Assembly: GCA_946183625.1 (NCBI GenBank)
Contig: CAMHCL010000003.1
Coordinates: forward strand, 1-29,325
Source of the DNA: an uncultured Lachnospiraceae bacterium
GTDB lineage: Bacteria; Bacillota; Clostridia; Lachnospirales; Lachnospiraceae
Reading direction: 5' to 3'
Length of the DNA stretch: 29,325 nt
How positions within the stretch are numbered: the first letter of the stretch is position 1; each line of letters starts with the position of its first letter. The translations under genes and the position numbers were made by a program. The notes beneath the pieces were generated by a model. It did no database searches, was not told where the DNA came from, and saw only the letters and a program-made list of their open reading frames with translations. Of this stretch, positions 8,556 to 16,924 are shown piece after piece.

Positions 8556-10782
8556 TTAACTCCTTTAATCTGTCAGCAAAGCCAGTAAACCTCTTCTGTT
8601 CCTGAACATTATCGATCATATCATTAATCATGTTCAGATTTCCTACGATTACAACCATTTCCCGGGCTCTTGTAACTGCAGTATATAGGAGATTCCTGCT
8701 GAGCAGCTTCTTCGGTCCTGAAAGCAGCGGTATTACAACTGCCGGATATTCCGACCCCTGGGACTTATGTATGGTTATTGCAAAGCTGTGCTCCAGCTCG
8801 TCCAGCTGGTTAAATGTATACTCAGCCACTCTTCCATCATCAAAGCATACAGTAACCAACTCGTCAAAATCATTTATAGATGTAATGATACCCATGTCGC
8901 CATTAAATACACCTACGCCCTGATCCATCACATAGTCGTTCTTCTGATCACCATATATCTTCCACTCGATCTTGTAATTATTCCTGATCTGCATCACCTT
9001 GTCGCCTTCACGGAAGATCACATCTCCCTGCTGCATTTCCACATGCTCCGGTGATGGTGGATTTATCTGCTGCTGAAGCTTCCGGTTCAGCCCTTCCACA
9101 CCAAGTTCATAATGTCTCATAGGAGTCAGAACCTCTATCTCCTGCGGAGATACATTCAGGAATTTCGGAAGATTATCCGATACCAGTACATTTACCTCAG
9201 ATGCAATGTCTCTTCCATTATTTCTCGGTATGAAGAAGAAATCCTTGGACTTATTATTGATCTCCAGATGGATTCCGTTCCTGATCTTATGGGCATTCTC
9301 AACTATGGAGCTCTCCTCCGACTGCCTGAATATCCTGTTAAGTATGGTAACATTGAAGATATCGCTGGCAATTATGTCATGAAGAACATTTCCAGGTCCA
9401 ACCGGTGGCAGCTGGTCGATATCACCAACCATTATAAGCCTCGTCCCTGGAACCAGTGCCTTGAGAAGCGCATAGAATAGCATGGCATCCACCATGGACG
9501 CTTCATCGATTATAACGGCATCGCATTCCAGAGGATTATCCCGATTTCTGTTAAAATGTGCTGCAGACTCTCCATCTGGTTCTCCCGAGAATTCCAGAAG
9601 TCTGTGAATGGTCTGTGCCTTATATCCAGTTGATTCAGTTATTCTCTTTGCCGCCCTTCCAGTAGGTGCAGCCAGAAGTGCTACACAGCCTGTGAGCTCA
9701 AAATATTTTATTATTGCATTTATGATAGTGGTCTTTCCTGTACCAGGACCACCTGTAATTACAGAAACGCCCGAACTAACGGCATTATATACAGCCTGCT
9801 TCTGCTCTTCTTCCAGTTCTATCTCTGTCTCAGCTTCGATAGTAGCTATCGCATCATCGATTTCTTCCTGAGGAGTTTTAAATATACCTATCAGATCTAG
9901 AAGCATCTTGGCACTGTCAAGTTCCATGAGATAGTTCCACTTTGAATAGACTACTGGTTTATCATCAACCTTCTTGATGACAACAGAATTATCCATGCTC
10001 ATTTCCATAAGAATATTATGGATCCTGTCCTCTATATCTTCCCCTTCAACATCCATGAAGAGAAGTTCTGAGGCCTTATCCAGAAGCCATTCTTCGGGAA
10101 TATATATATGTCCCAGAGTCATGGACTGGTTAAGTATATAAAGTATCAGGGAGCGAATCCTGTAGTCTGAATCCATAGGAATTCCGGCCTTCATAGCTAT
10201 GCTGTCTGCCGTTTTGAATCCTACCCCCGGAATCTCATCTGCAATTTTATAGGGATTGTCTCTAATGATGTTATATATCTCATCACCAAAATGATTATAG
10301 ATTTTAATGGCAAGCTGAACCCCTATGCCATACTTAGACAGAAACATAATTATATTTCTGTGAGATTTGCTTTCGCTAAATTGAACGGCTATACTATTAG
10401 CCATTTTCTCGGAGATGCCTCTGACTTCTGCCAGACGTTCCGGCTCTTCATCCATTATCCTGAGTGTATCGTCCTTGAACTTCTTAACGATCCTCTTGGC
10501 CAGAACTTCTCCTATTCCTTTAATAATGCCGGAGCCCAGATATCTCTCGATTCCCTGTATGTCCTCCGGCATTGATAATTCATATTCTGTAACGCTGAAC
10601 TGGATATCATATTGCGGATGGTGAACATATTCACCATTTGCACGTATATACATACCTTCAGCGACACCGGTCACATTTCCAACGAATATATCATCACCCT
10701 CGTCTGTTTCAACAAGAAACACTGAATACCCGGTCTCACTACTTGTGTATATGATCTTGTTTATATATCCTTCACGAAGCAT
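8545..10782 (-). CDS. recD2: RecD2-type ATP-dependent DNA helicase (SF1B)
   Basis: A 745-residue 5'-3' DNA helicase of the RecD2 (YrrC) family, which works outside a RecBCD complex in DNA repair and replication-fork maintenance. Order: an N-terminal OB-like region (about 1-80), helix-hairpin-helix repeats (GSGIIKGIGEVLAKRI; IPGVGFKTADSIA), then two RecA-like helicase domains. The Walker A is GGPGTGKTT with Lys350, Walker B is DEASMVD with Asp426, motif III is VGDIDQLPPVGPG, and the C-terminal motif is AITIHKSQGSEYPAVV. The N-terminal extension with HhH repeats separates RecD2 from RecD of RecBCD. The ATG at 10782 lies 7 bp after the mreB stop; the only Shine-Dalgarno-like AGGA is about 11 nt upstream, inside the mreB end, so expression likely depends on coupling. 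Length is normal for the family. Confidence 0.95.
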   Translation of the reverse strand: MLREGYINKIIYTSSETGYSVFLVETDEGDDIFVGNVTGVAEGMYIRANGEYVHHPQYDIQFSVTEYELSMPEDIQGIERYLGSGIIKGIGEVLAKRIVKKFKDDTLRIMDEEPERLAEVRGISEKMANSIAVQFSESKSHRNIIMFLSKYGIGVQLAIKIYNHFGDEIYNIIRDNPYKIADEIPGVGFKTADSIAMKAGIPMDSDYRIRSLILYILNQSMTLGHIYIPEEWLLDKASELLFMDVEGEDIEDRIHNILMEMSMDNSVVIKKVDDKPVVYSKWNYLMELDSAKMLLDLIGIFKTPQEEIDDAIATIEAETEIELEEEQKQAVYNAVSSGVSVITGGPGTGKTTIINAIIKYFELTGCVALLAAPTGRAAKRITESTGYKAQTIHRLLEFSGEPDGESAAHFNRNRDNPLECDAVIIDEASMVDAMLFYALLKALVPGTRLIMVGDIDQLPPVGPGNVLHDIIASDIFNVTILNRIFRQSEESSIVENAHKIRNGIHLEINNKSKDFFFIPRNNGRDIASEVNVLVSDNLPKFLNVSPQEIEVLTPMRHYELGVEGLNRKLQQQINPPSPEHVEMQQGDVIFREGDKVMQIRNNYKIEWKIYGDQKNDYVMDQGVGVFNGDMGIITSINDFDELVTVCFDDGRVAEYTFNQLDELEHSFAITIHKSQGSEYPAVVIPLLSGPKKLLSRNLLYTAVTRAREMVVIVGNLNMINDMIDNVQEQKRFTGFADRLKELNEF

Positions 10783-10789
10783 AGACTAA

Positions 10790-11779
10790 TTAATCCTGTT
10801 CTTCAAGAAAATCTATATACTTTCCAGTTCCGATAGCTACTACGTTCTCCGGCTCTTCTGCGGTCATAGTTGCTATACCCATCTTCTCTTCTATAAGCTG
10901 TTCGAAGCCATGTAAGAGAGCGCCGCCTCCTGTAAGGACTATACCTCTGTCAGCTATATCTGCTGCCAGTTCAGGTGGTGTACGTTCAAGAACTCCATGT
11001 ACAGCTTCAACTATCTGACCTGTAGGTTCTCTGAGAGCCTCTTCAGTCTCATCAGATGTTATAGTTATTGTCTTCGGAAGTCCTGTGATCAAGTCTCTTC
11101 CTCTGATATCCATAGCTATATTTTCAGGTCTCTTATAACATGTTCCGATGTTGAGCTTGATTTCTTCAGCGCTGCGGTCACCGATGAGCATGTTGTATTT
11201 CTTTCTTACGAATCTTACTATTGCATCATCAAAATCATCGCCGGCACATTTGAGAGACTGAGTAACAACAGCTCCACCCATGGAGATAACTGCTATATCA
11301 GTTGTACCGCCTCCGATATCGACTATCATATTTCCTACTGGTCTAAGGATATCAATTCCTGAACCAATCGCTGCTGCTATAGGCTCCTCTACAACTGCAA
11401 CATATCTTGCACCTGCATCATAGGTTGCATCCTCAACAGCTCTTCTCTCAACTTCTGTTGCTCCCGAAGGAACTGATACACATATTCTAGGACGTCTTCC
11501 GAAAAAGTTCCTTCCTATGGCTTTCTTAATAAAGTACTTAAGCATTTTCTCTGTCTTTGTGTAATCTGAGATAACACCATGCTTAAGTGGTCTGATAGCA
11601 ACCAGATTACCAGGAGTTCTTCCCAGCATCAGTCTGGCTTCTTCACCCATTTCAACTATCTTCTCTGATTCTTTATCATATGCTATTACAGCAGGTTCTC
11701 TGAGAACTACGCCTCTACCTCTGACGTATATTAATATATTCGCTGTACCAAGATCGATACCCACATCGAGACTTGCCAT
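10790..11779 (-). CDS. mreB: Rod-shape-determining actin homologue MreB/Mbl
   Basis: A 329-residue bacterial actin that polymerises on the inner membrane face and guides the elongation cell-wall machinery. The ATPase signature is complete: phosphate-1 DLGTAN (9-14), catalytic-Glu region EEPIAAAIG (131-139), phosphate-2 DIGGGTTD (154-161) and adenosine motif TGGGALLHG (283-291). Upstream are LGRTPGNLVAIRPLKHGVI and SVPSGATEVERRAV, typical of MreB and Mbl. A strong AGGAGGA lies just before the ATG. There is no mreC/mreD next to it, so this may be an Mbl or MreBH-type paralogue rather than the main MreB; the sequence alone does not decide. It is 14 bp downstream of a sensor-like gene and 7 bp upstream of recD2. 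Confidence 0.93.
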   Translation of the reverse strand: MASLDVGIDLGTANILIYVRGRGVVLREPAVIAYDKESEKIVEMGEEARLMLGRTPGNLVAIRPLKHGVISDYTKTEKMLKYFIKKAIGRNFFGRRPRICVSVPSGATEVERRAVEDATYDAGARYVAVVEEPIAAAIGSGIDILRPVGNMIVDIGGGTTDIAVISMGGAVVTQSLKCAGDDFDDAIVRFVRKKYNMLIGDRSAEEIKLNIGTCYKRPENIAMDIRGRDLITGLPKTITITSDETEEALREPTGQIVEAVHGVLERTPPELAADIADRGIVLTGGGALLHGFEQLIEEKMGIATMTAEEPENVVAIGTGKYIDFLEEQD

Positions 11780-11793
11780 ATCTTCCTCCTAAA

Positions 11794-13560
11794 TCAGTCC
11801 TTTGCTGTTCTCAGTATCAAAACTGAAGCAGGACTACCATCGTTCCATTCTATACATGTCTCAGTAATGTCAAATACATCGCCGAGTTCATTTATATATC
11901 TCTTAAACTTAACAGGGCCTTCATCCGAACTCTCACTCTCATTTATTGCAGGATACTGGTTATCCAGCATCGGTACAACTCTGAAGCTGTCCTTTCCAAC
12001 GAAGTCCATGCCAAGTCTTTCATTTATAGTGTCATTTGCAAAAAGAACCGTGCCTGTATTGCTGTTTCTTATAAACGCCATGACAGGCATACTCTTTAAT
12101 ATATCCAGCAGATAAGAAGTAACCTTATTCTCATTCTGCTTCCTAAGATTCTGCATGGTTATTATACCTGAAATAAGCATGCTGACAACCTTTGCAAAAG
12201 AGATTTCAGACTCAGTCCATACTCTCTCCTTAGAATTCTCTATTATTATAAGACGGCCTGTGTATTCACCGGAGACCATTATAGGCTGTACAATGACGGC
12301 CCTGGCATTTCCTCTGAATACCTCAACTCGCATCTGGTTGGTCATATTATTCCTGTCTATAGCCAGACCTTCCGTCTTAATCTTCTCACGCATTTCAGCA
12401 TCATAATGATCATGATGCCATACAAAGCTCTCTTCCTGATTTTCAACCTTATCCATCTTCGACCAATAGTCTATCAGATCCATAGTTTCAGAAGACTCTT
12501 CTGAATTCTTATAATATACTACATAATCCACATCCAGAAGCTCACCTACACGTCTGAAAAGTTCATAAGTGAAGTTCTCATCGCAGTCATATATGTCAGA
12601 GAGAACCTCTGCCAGAGCATTCTTCTGCCTGAGTTCAAAGCCAAGAGCTTCATTCATCTGTTCCATAGCCTTTACTTTAAATGCACTGTTGTGCAGAAGT
12701 GTTATGGCATAGGATAGCGACTTGGCAATCTTCGCCTGACCATCAGAACATTTAAACAGACTCTGTGCCTGCTGCTTTGAATGTGCATACAGGATCCATG
12801 TAGCTACATATCTGCCATTTGTATAAAGAGGAACCGCTGATATTCTTGTATCAGGATTTCCATCATCAATCTCTGAGAATACAGGTTGTCCATCACCTCT
12901 GATGCAGCCCCTGATTTCTTCGTAGAAGCTAATATATTTTGGATTACGAACTATCTCATAAAACTCGCCAAGAAATGCTGCAGGTCCATAAGGACTAACC
13001 AGGATTTTGCCATTAAGATCAAGCACGACTGAATACAGTCCCAGACTCTCTGCATACGCATCAATAATGGTATCTACGTTATGCTCTTTCAGGAAATCCT
13101 TGGTGATATGAAAATCATCTCTCACCTCATCCAATATATTCTGAGGAAGAGTTTCATTCTCTAATTCTTCAGTAGTATTCTGGGACAGTACAGGTTTAGC
13201 CACAAACTCTATAACATATCCCGAATCTGTAACATCGGTATAAACCACATCTACATCAACGGTTCTGAGAACTCCGTCATCACCAACTATTCTTATCTGA
13301 TAAGCGAAGTCCTTACGCTCTTCAGATGATATTCTGACCGCATCAATAAAAGCTTCTCTGTCTTCATGATATATATAGTCTTCAAAAATCTTGTATCCCT
13401 GTCTTATGGCATTCAGGTTCACACCATAATCAGAGGCGTTTTCGGAGATATACTCCAGCCTCTTACGAATATCATTATTTTCATTGTTGTACGATCTGAC
13501 AACTACGACGCAACCACTCTTCTCTATAGCTGTCAACAGGTATTCTGTCTCTCTATCCAT
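11794..13560 (-). CDS. Multi-sensor PAS/PocR-like/GAF protein without an obvious output domain
   Basis: A 588-residue soluble protein. I read a PAS-like region (about 10-120, with FEDYIYHEDREAFIDAVR and YQIRIVGDDGVLRTVDVDVVY), a PocR-like ligand-sensing region (about 160-300), a GAF-like region (about 310-475, with VIVQPIMVSGEYTGRLIII and VWTESEISFAKVVS) and a final PAS-like region (about 480-588, with MPVMAFIRNSNTGTVLFAND). No histidine kinase, GGDEF, EAL, HTH, phosphatase or membrane segment is visible, so it may act by protein contact or be a lone sensor. It is the first gene of the run with mreB, whose start is 14 bp after its stop. The ATG at 13560 has only a weak GGGTAG upstream. Domain assignments are by eye and moderate; the function is unknown. 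Confidence 0.6.
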   Translation of the reverse strand: MDRETEYLLTAIEKSGCVVVVRSYNNENNDIRKRLEYISENASDYGVNLNAIRQGYKIFEDYIYHEDREAFIDAVRISSEERKDFAYQIRIVGDDGVLRTVDVDVVYTDVTDSGYVIEFVAKPVLSQNTTEELENETLPQNILDEVRDDFHITKDFLKEHNVDTIIDAYAESLGLYSVVLDLNGKILVSPYGPAAFLGEFYEIVRNPKYISFYEEIRGCIRGDGQPVFSEIDDGNPDTRISAVPLYTNGRYVATWILYAHSKQQAQSLFKCSDGQAKIAKSLSYAITLLHNSAFKVKAMEQMNEALGFELRQKNALAEVLSDIYDCDENFTYELFRRVGELLDVDYVVYYKNSEESSETMDLIDYWSKMDKVENQEESFVWHHDHYDAEMREKIKTEGLAIDRNNMTNQMRVEVFRGNARAVIVQPIMVSGEYTGRLIIIENSKERVWTESEISFAKVVSMLISGIITMQNLRKQNENKVTSYLLDILKSMPVMAFIRNSNTGTVLFANDTINERLGMDFVGKDSFRVVPMLDNQYPAINESESSDEGPVKFKRYINELGDVFDITETCIEWNDGSPASVLILRTAKD

Positions 13561-13624
13561 ATTGTCTACCCAATATTATTGCTGGCACTAAGTTTTATCA
13601 TCCAATCAATGCTTCACTTATAAA

Positions 13625-13655
13625 CAGAACAACAGAGGGACCTTATGTCCCTCTG
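13625..13655 (-). terminator. Rho-independent terminator after the DivIVA-like gene
   Basis: A perfect 9-bp stem (CAGAGGGAC at 13633-13641, GTCCCTCTG at 13647-13655, 5-nt loop) is followed on the minus strand by TTGTTCTGTTT. It separates the DivIVA-like gene from the sensor-mreB run downstream, which therefore probably has its own promoter in the short gap; I could not place that promoter with confidence. Confidence 0.75.
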
Positions 13656-13671
13656 CAATCTTATCTGATAT

Positions 13672-14592
13672 TTACGCCTCGGAACTACTATCCTCTGAAA
13701 CAGAAGAATTATCACTCAGATCAGAGAATGCACTGTCTGTAAGCTTCTTTGTTTCATCAACAGCATCTGATACATTTATCAGTGCTGCCTGAAGCTGACT
13801 CATGAATCCGCCAATGGAATCAAATTCTCTCTTAACCATTGCTCTGTTCTGTCTTATCTCTTCTCTTGTATCAGCCTTCTTCTGCTCGCATTCATAATTT
13901 GTCTCAGCCTTCAGCTTCTCACAAGCCGACTCTGTTTCACTCTTAAGAGTAGCACATCTCTGCTCTGTCTCAGCTGTAAGAGTATCGCATCTCTGCTCTG
14001 TCTCAGCTCTCAGCTGATCTGTCTCTTCTCTGGTCTTTCTCTTAAGTGAATCGCATTCAGCATAGACTGTCTCACGCTTCTCCTGGCAGCTACTCTGTGT
14101 CTCTGACTTAAGTCTTTCACACTCAGCCTCTGTAGAAGCCTTGAGATTATCGCAATGGCTTGTTGTCTCCTCTAACATCTGCTTGCACTGTGCTGTTGTC
14201 TCAGCGATCTTAGCTTCACAATCAGCCTTTGTCTGCTGTGTAAGTGTATCAGCACTCTCTCTTGCTGCAAGAAGAGTTCTGGAGATTGACTCATATCTGG
14301 AAGCTGACTCGCCTTCCTTAACTCTGTATTCTTCAAGTTCCTTACGTGTTGCTTCAAGCTCTGCTGTAAGGTCCTCATTAACAGTTCTAAGATCCTCGAT
14401 AGTACTCTTGGATTCTTCCATATTATCTTCACGCATCTTCTGAAGTCCCTTTACTGCTTCGCTGAGCTTAGCAGCATCTTCCTTCAGCTTTGCTATCTGC
14501 TTTTCATATTCTTCCTGCTGTCCTTCTATATATGTTTCTACAGCCTTTTTATCATATCCACCAAACGATACTGTTTTAAGATTCAATTCCAT
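13672..14592 (-). CDS. DivIVA-like coiled-coil protein with cysteines at exact 11-residue spacing
   Basis: A 306-residue, almost wholly helical, highly charged protein. The N-terminus (LKTVSFGGYDKKAVETYIEG) resembles the DivIVA/GpsB head, which binds membranes or division partners. Residues 25-120 are ordinary coiled coil. Residues 125-246 are tandem 11-residue (hendecad) repeats of the form C-x2-LK-x-ET-x3. Cys occupies 125, 136, 147, 158, 169, 180, 202, 213, 224 and 235; the eleventh site in the series (191) is Thr. A non-repeated helix (REFDSIGGFMSQLQAALINV) and an acidic Ser-rich tail follow. The DNA of this part is a visible 33-bp tandem repeat. AAGGGG precedes the ATG. In the family such proteins mark poles and septa; location here, and any redox or metal role of the Cys ladder, is inference. 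Confidence 0.75.
   Translation of the reverse strand: MELNLKTVSFGGYDKKAVETYIEGQQEEYEKQIAKLKEDAAKLSEAVKGLQKMREDNMEESKSTIEDLRTVNEDLTAELEATRKELEEYRVKEGESASRYESISRTLLAARESADTLTQQTKADCEAKIAETTAQCKQMLEETTSHCDNLKASTEAECERLKSETQSSCQEKRETVYAECDSLKRKTREETDQLRAETEQRCDTLTAETEQRCATLKSETESACEKLKAETNYECEQKKADTREEIRQNRAMVKREFDSIGGFMSQLQAALINVSDAVDETKKLTDSAFSDLSDNSSVSEDSSSEA
13888..14220 (-). repeat. 33-bp tandem coding repeats (11-codon hendecads)
   Basis: About eleven diverged in-frame 33-bp units within the DivIVA-like gene, each encoding one 11-residue coiled-coil turn, ten of them with a TGT/TGC Cys codon at the same register. The closest copies are the adjacent units around 13950-14020 (GCTCTGTCTCAGCT recurs on the plus strand), which suggests recent unit duplication. 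Confidence 0.9.
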
Positions 14593-14630
14593 GGTTATTA
14601 CCCCTTTCGATTAAAACAAATCTACTGACA

Positions 14631-14675
14631 TAGTATAACACAAACTTTTATTATTTAAAAGTGTATGTTATAATG
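14631..14675. promoter_or_regulatory. Near-palindromic back-to-back divergent promoters
   Basis: Two 20-bp arms (14631-14650 and 14656-14675, 5-bp spacer) are inverted copies with about 16 of 20 positions matching. The left arm carries a minus-strand -10 (TATACT, 14632-14637) for the DivIVA-like gene. The right arm carries a plus-strand extended -10 (TGTTATAAT, 14666-14674) for the lipoprotein. Neither has a good -35; the expected -35 positions (14655-14660 and 14646-14651) interleave at the centre, so the two promoters should compete or share one regulator. Confidence 0.55.
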
Positions 14676-14752
14676 ATTTGGTTACTATTTACTGAACATT
14701 TTATGATGTTTTTTGTGAATACCAGTACTATAAAACTTCAAGGAGCAACGTA

Positions 14753-15496
14753 ATGAAAACTTACACAAAACGTTGTCTTCTGATCCTTATGTCACTGTGC
14801 ATGCTTGTGTCTCTCGCAGGCTGTTCCGCTACCAAGGGTCAGAGGTACAAATCTTATATAAAGAGTCTCATGTCAGCAAACTATCTGGGTGTAACAGATG
14901 AGTATGTACGAACCACAGGTGCAACTCCAGACGAAGCTGATGCTATGTATCTGCAAAATGTAACAAGGCTCGCTGATAATCTTACAAGCTATTACGGATT
15001 CGAAATATCCAACGACGAGGAGCTGGCTCCTATGATGGTTGAGATAGCCAAGAAGATCTACGGCAAGGCTAATTACAAGGTTGAGAAGGTATATCAGGAC
15101 AACAACATTTACTACGTTGATGTGACTATATCTCCTATCAATATTCTTAACCAGACCGATGCCGACGTAAAGGCGTATATCGAGCAGTTCAACCAGAGAG
15201 TTGAAAGTGGTGAATTTGAGAATTATACCAAGGAAGAATACGAAAATGAATTTGCCGGAGGTATAATCGACATTCTTTCAGCTGCTATTGATAACATAGA
15301 ATATTGTGAACCTGAAACTGTTTCTGTACGAATAATTGAAACTGAAGATTCATTCTATATAGGTGATGAAGATTTCTGTGCACTGGATATGTTAGTAATA
15401 GCCACATCCGATAGTGAACCAGACGTGGCTAGTGCTACTGACTCCGCAATGGATCAGGAAGTACCTGCAGATGAAACTGCAGAGGACCCTGAATAA
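14753..15496 (+). CDS. Lipoprotein of unknown function
   Basis: A 247-residue predicted lipoprotein: a short basic N-terminus, a hydrophobic stretch and lipobox LAGC with the lipidated Cys at 24, so the mature protein sits on the outer face of the membrane. The rest is a soluble, mixed alpha/beta region (about 30-220) followed by an acidic, Ala/Asp/Glu-rich tail (about 222-247). It recalls uncharacterised Lachnospiraceae lipoproteins with a single NTF2-like or DUF5105-like module, but no motif settles that. AAGGAG lies 7-8 nt before the ATG and an extended -10 (TGTTATAAT) about 80 bp upstream. It is divergent from the DivIVA-like gene and converges on citrate synthase with only 15 bp between stop codons and no clear terminator, so the transcripts probably overlap. 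Confidence 0.8.
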   Translation: MKTYTKRCLLILMSLCMLVSLAGCSATKGQRYKSYIKSLMSANYLGVTDEYVRTTGATPDEADAMYLQNVTRLADNLTSYYGFEISNDEELAPMMVEIAKKIYGKANYKVEKVYQDNNIYYVDVTISPINILNQTDADVKAYIEQFNQRVESGEFENYTKEEYENEFAGGIIDILSAAIDNIEYCEPETVSVRIIETEDSFYIGDEDFCALDMLVIATSDSEPDVASATDSAMDQEVPADETAEDPE

Positions 15497-15511
15497 AACA
15501 GAATAATTTAT

Positions 15512-16873
15512 TTAGTTATTTCTTTGGTCGAATGGGATATATTCTCGTTCGACCATTATGCTTTTATAAGCAGGTCTTATTATCTTATCTACATTTATCA
15601 GCTCTTCTATTCTATGAGCAGACCATCCAACGATACGTGCTATAGCGAAGATAGGTGTGTACATCTCAACAGGAATGTTAAGCATGCTGTATACGAAACC
15701 GCTGTAGAAGTCCACATTTGCGCTGACACCCTTATAAATACGTCTCTTCTCTGCTATGATTTCAGGAGCAAGCTTCTCGATATTCGAGTAGAGTTCAAAC
15801 TCTTTTTCCATATGCTTATCTATTGCCAGCTTCTCTACGAACTGTCTGAACACTCTGGCTCTAGGATCTGATGTGGCATATATAGCATGACCCATACCAT
15901 ATATAAGTCCTCTGTTATCAAATCCCTGCTTATCAACTATCTTAGCCAGATAATCCTTAAGACCATCTATATCATTATATCCATTTATATGCTGTCTGAT
16001 GTCTTCCATCATCTGCATAACCTTAATATTTGCACCACCATGCTTTGGACCCTTGAGGGATGAAAGTGCAGCTGCCATAACTGAATATGTATCTGAGCCT
16101 GCGGATGATACGACACGGGTAGTAAATGTAGAGTTATTACCGCCACCATGCTCCATATGCAGAACAAGTGCAGCATCCAGAACCTGAGCTTCAAGCTCTG
16201 TATAATTCTTATCAGCTCTGAGCATTCTGAGCATATTCTCAGCTGTAGAAAGATTTGGATCTGGTCTGTGGATGTACATACTGTCATCCTTCTCATAGTG
16301 ATTATATGCACAGTAGCCATATACAGCCAGCATAGGAAATTCACTTATAAGAGCAAGGCACTGTCTCAGTACATTTTGAATAGACAGATCAGAAACATCA
16401 TAGTCATCATATGCTGCCAGAGTCAGCACAGACTTAGTCATGGAATTCATGATATCCTTCGTCGGTGCCTTCATGATAACGTCTCTTGTGAAGTTAGTTG
16501 GCAGAGTATTAAGCGATCCCAGAACACCTTTAAATTCAGCAAGCTGTTCTTCAGTTGGAAGATTTCCGAAGAGAAGCAGATATGCTACTTCTTCAAAACC
16601 AAATCTCTTGAAACCGAAATCATTGATCATGTCGATAACGTTATAGCCTCTGTACCATAACTGACCATCACAAGGAACTTCCTTTCCATCAATGATCTCA
16701 GATGATATTATCTTTGAAATGTTGGTAACGCCGGTAAGAACACCGTGGCCATTCTTATCTCTGAGTCCTCGCTTTACGCCGTACTCATCGTAGACCTCAG
16801 CATTAACATTATCAACCTCATGGCATACCTTATCCATTCTTTGCGTATAGTCCAGTATGTCTTTATCAATCAT
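15512..16873 (-). CDS. gltA: Citrate synthase
   Basis: A 453-residue citrate (Si)-synthase-family enzyme condensing acetyl-CoA and oxaloacetate in the cytoplasm; in anaerobes this usually feeds 2-oxoglutarate and glutamate synthesis. The catalytic trio is present: LKGPKHGGAN (His278), GMGHAIYATSDPRAR (His329) and NVDFYSG (Asp388), with substrate-binding residues in LHMEHGGGNNSTFTTR. The start is set at ATG 16873, preceded by AGGGGGA; an earlier in-frame ATG at 16900 would place that site inside the coding region. A 2-methylcitrate synthase activity cannot be excluded from sequence alone. It is 51 bp downstream of ftsH on the same strand with no terminator seen, so it may be the last gene of the purO-to-gltA run. 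Confidence 0.95.
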   Translation of the reverse strand: MIDKDILDYTQRMDKVCHEVDNVNAEVYDEYGVKRGLRDKNGHGVLTGVTNISKIISSEIIDGKEVPCDGQLWYRGYNVIDMINDFGFKRFGFEEVAYLLLFGNLPTEEQLAEFKGVLGSLNTLPTNFTRDVIMKAPTKDIMNSMTKSVLTLAAYDDYDVSDLSIQNVLRQCLALISEFPMLAVYGYCAYNHYEKDDSMYIHRPDPNLSTAENMLRMLRADKNYTELEAQVLDAALVLHMEHGGGNNSTFTTRVVSSAGSDTYSVMAAALSSLKGPKHGGANIKVMQMMEDIRQHINGYNDIDGLKDYLAKIVDKQGFDNRGLIYGMGHAIYATSDPRARVFRQFVEKLAIDKHMEKEFELYSNIEKLAPEIIAEKRRIYKGVSANVDFYSGFVYSMLNIPVEMYTPIFAIARIVGWSAHRIEELINVDKIIRPAYKSIMVEREYIPFDQRNN

Positions 16874-16924
16874 TAAATCTTCCCCCTTCATATAAATCAA
16901 ACTGTTATGTGTAAATACTTTCCC

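Noticed and set aside
13888..14220. The 33-bp repeats as a CRISPR array
   Set aside because: They are contiguous, in frame, without spacers, and encode a regular coiled coil.
15526..15554. Inverted repeat GGTCGAA/TTCGACC between lipoprotein and citrate synthase as a terminator
   Set aside because: It lies inside the last codons of gltA, has only 7 bp with a 15-nt loop and no U-tract on either strand.
16148..16660. A 170-residue plus-strand frame inside the citrate synthase gene
   Set aside because: It is antisense to an intact enzyme with all catalytic residues, and has no Shine-Dalgarno site or recognisable domain.
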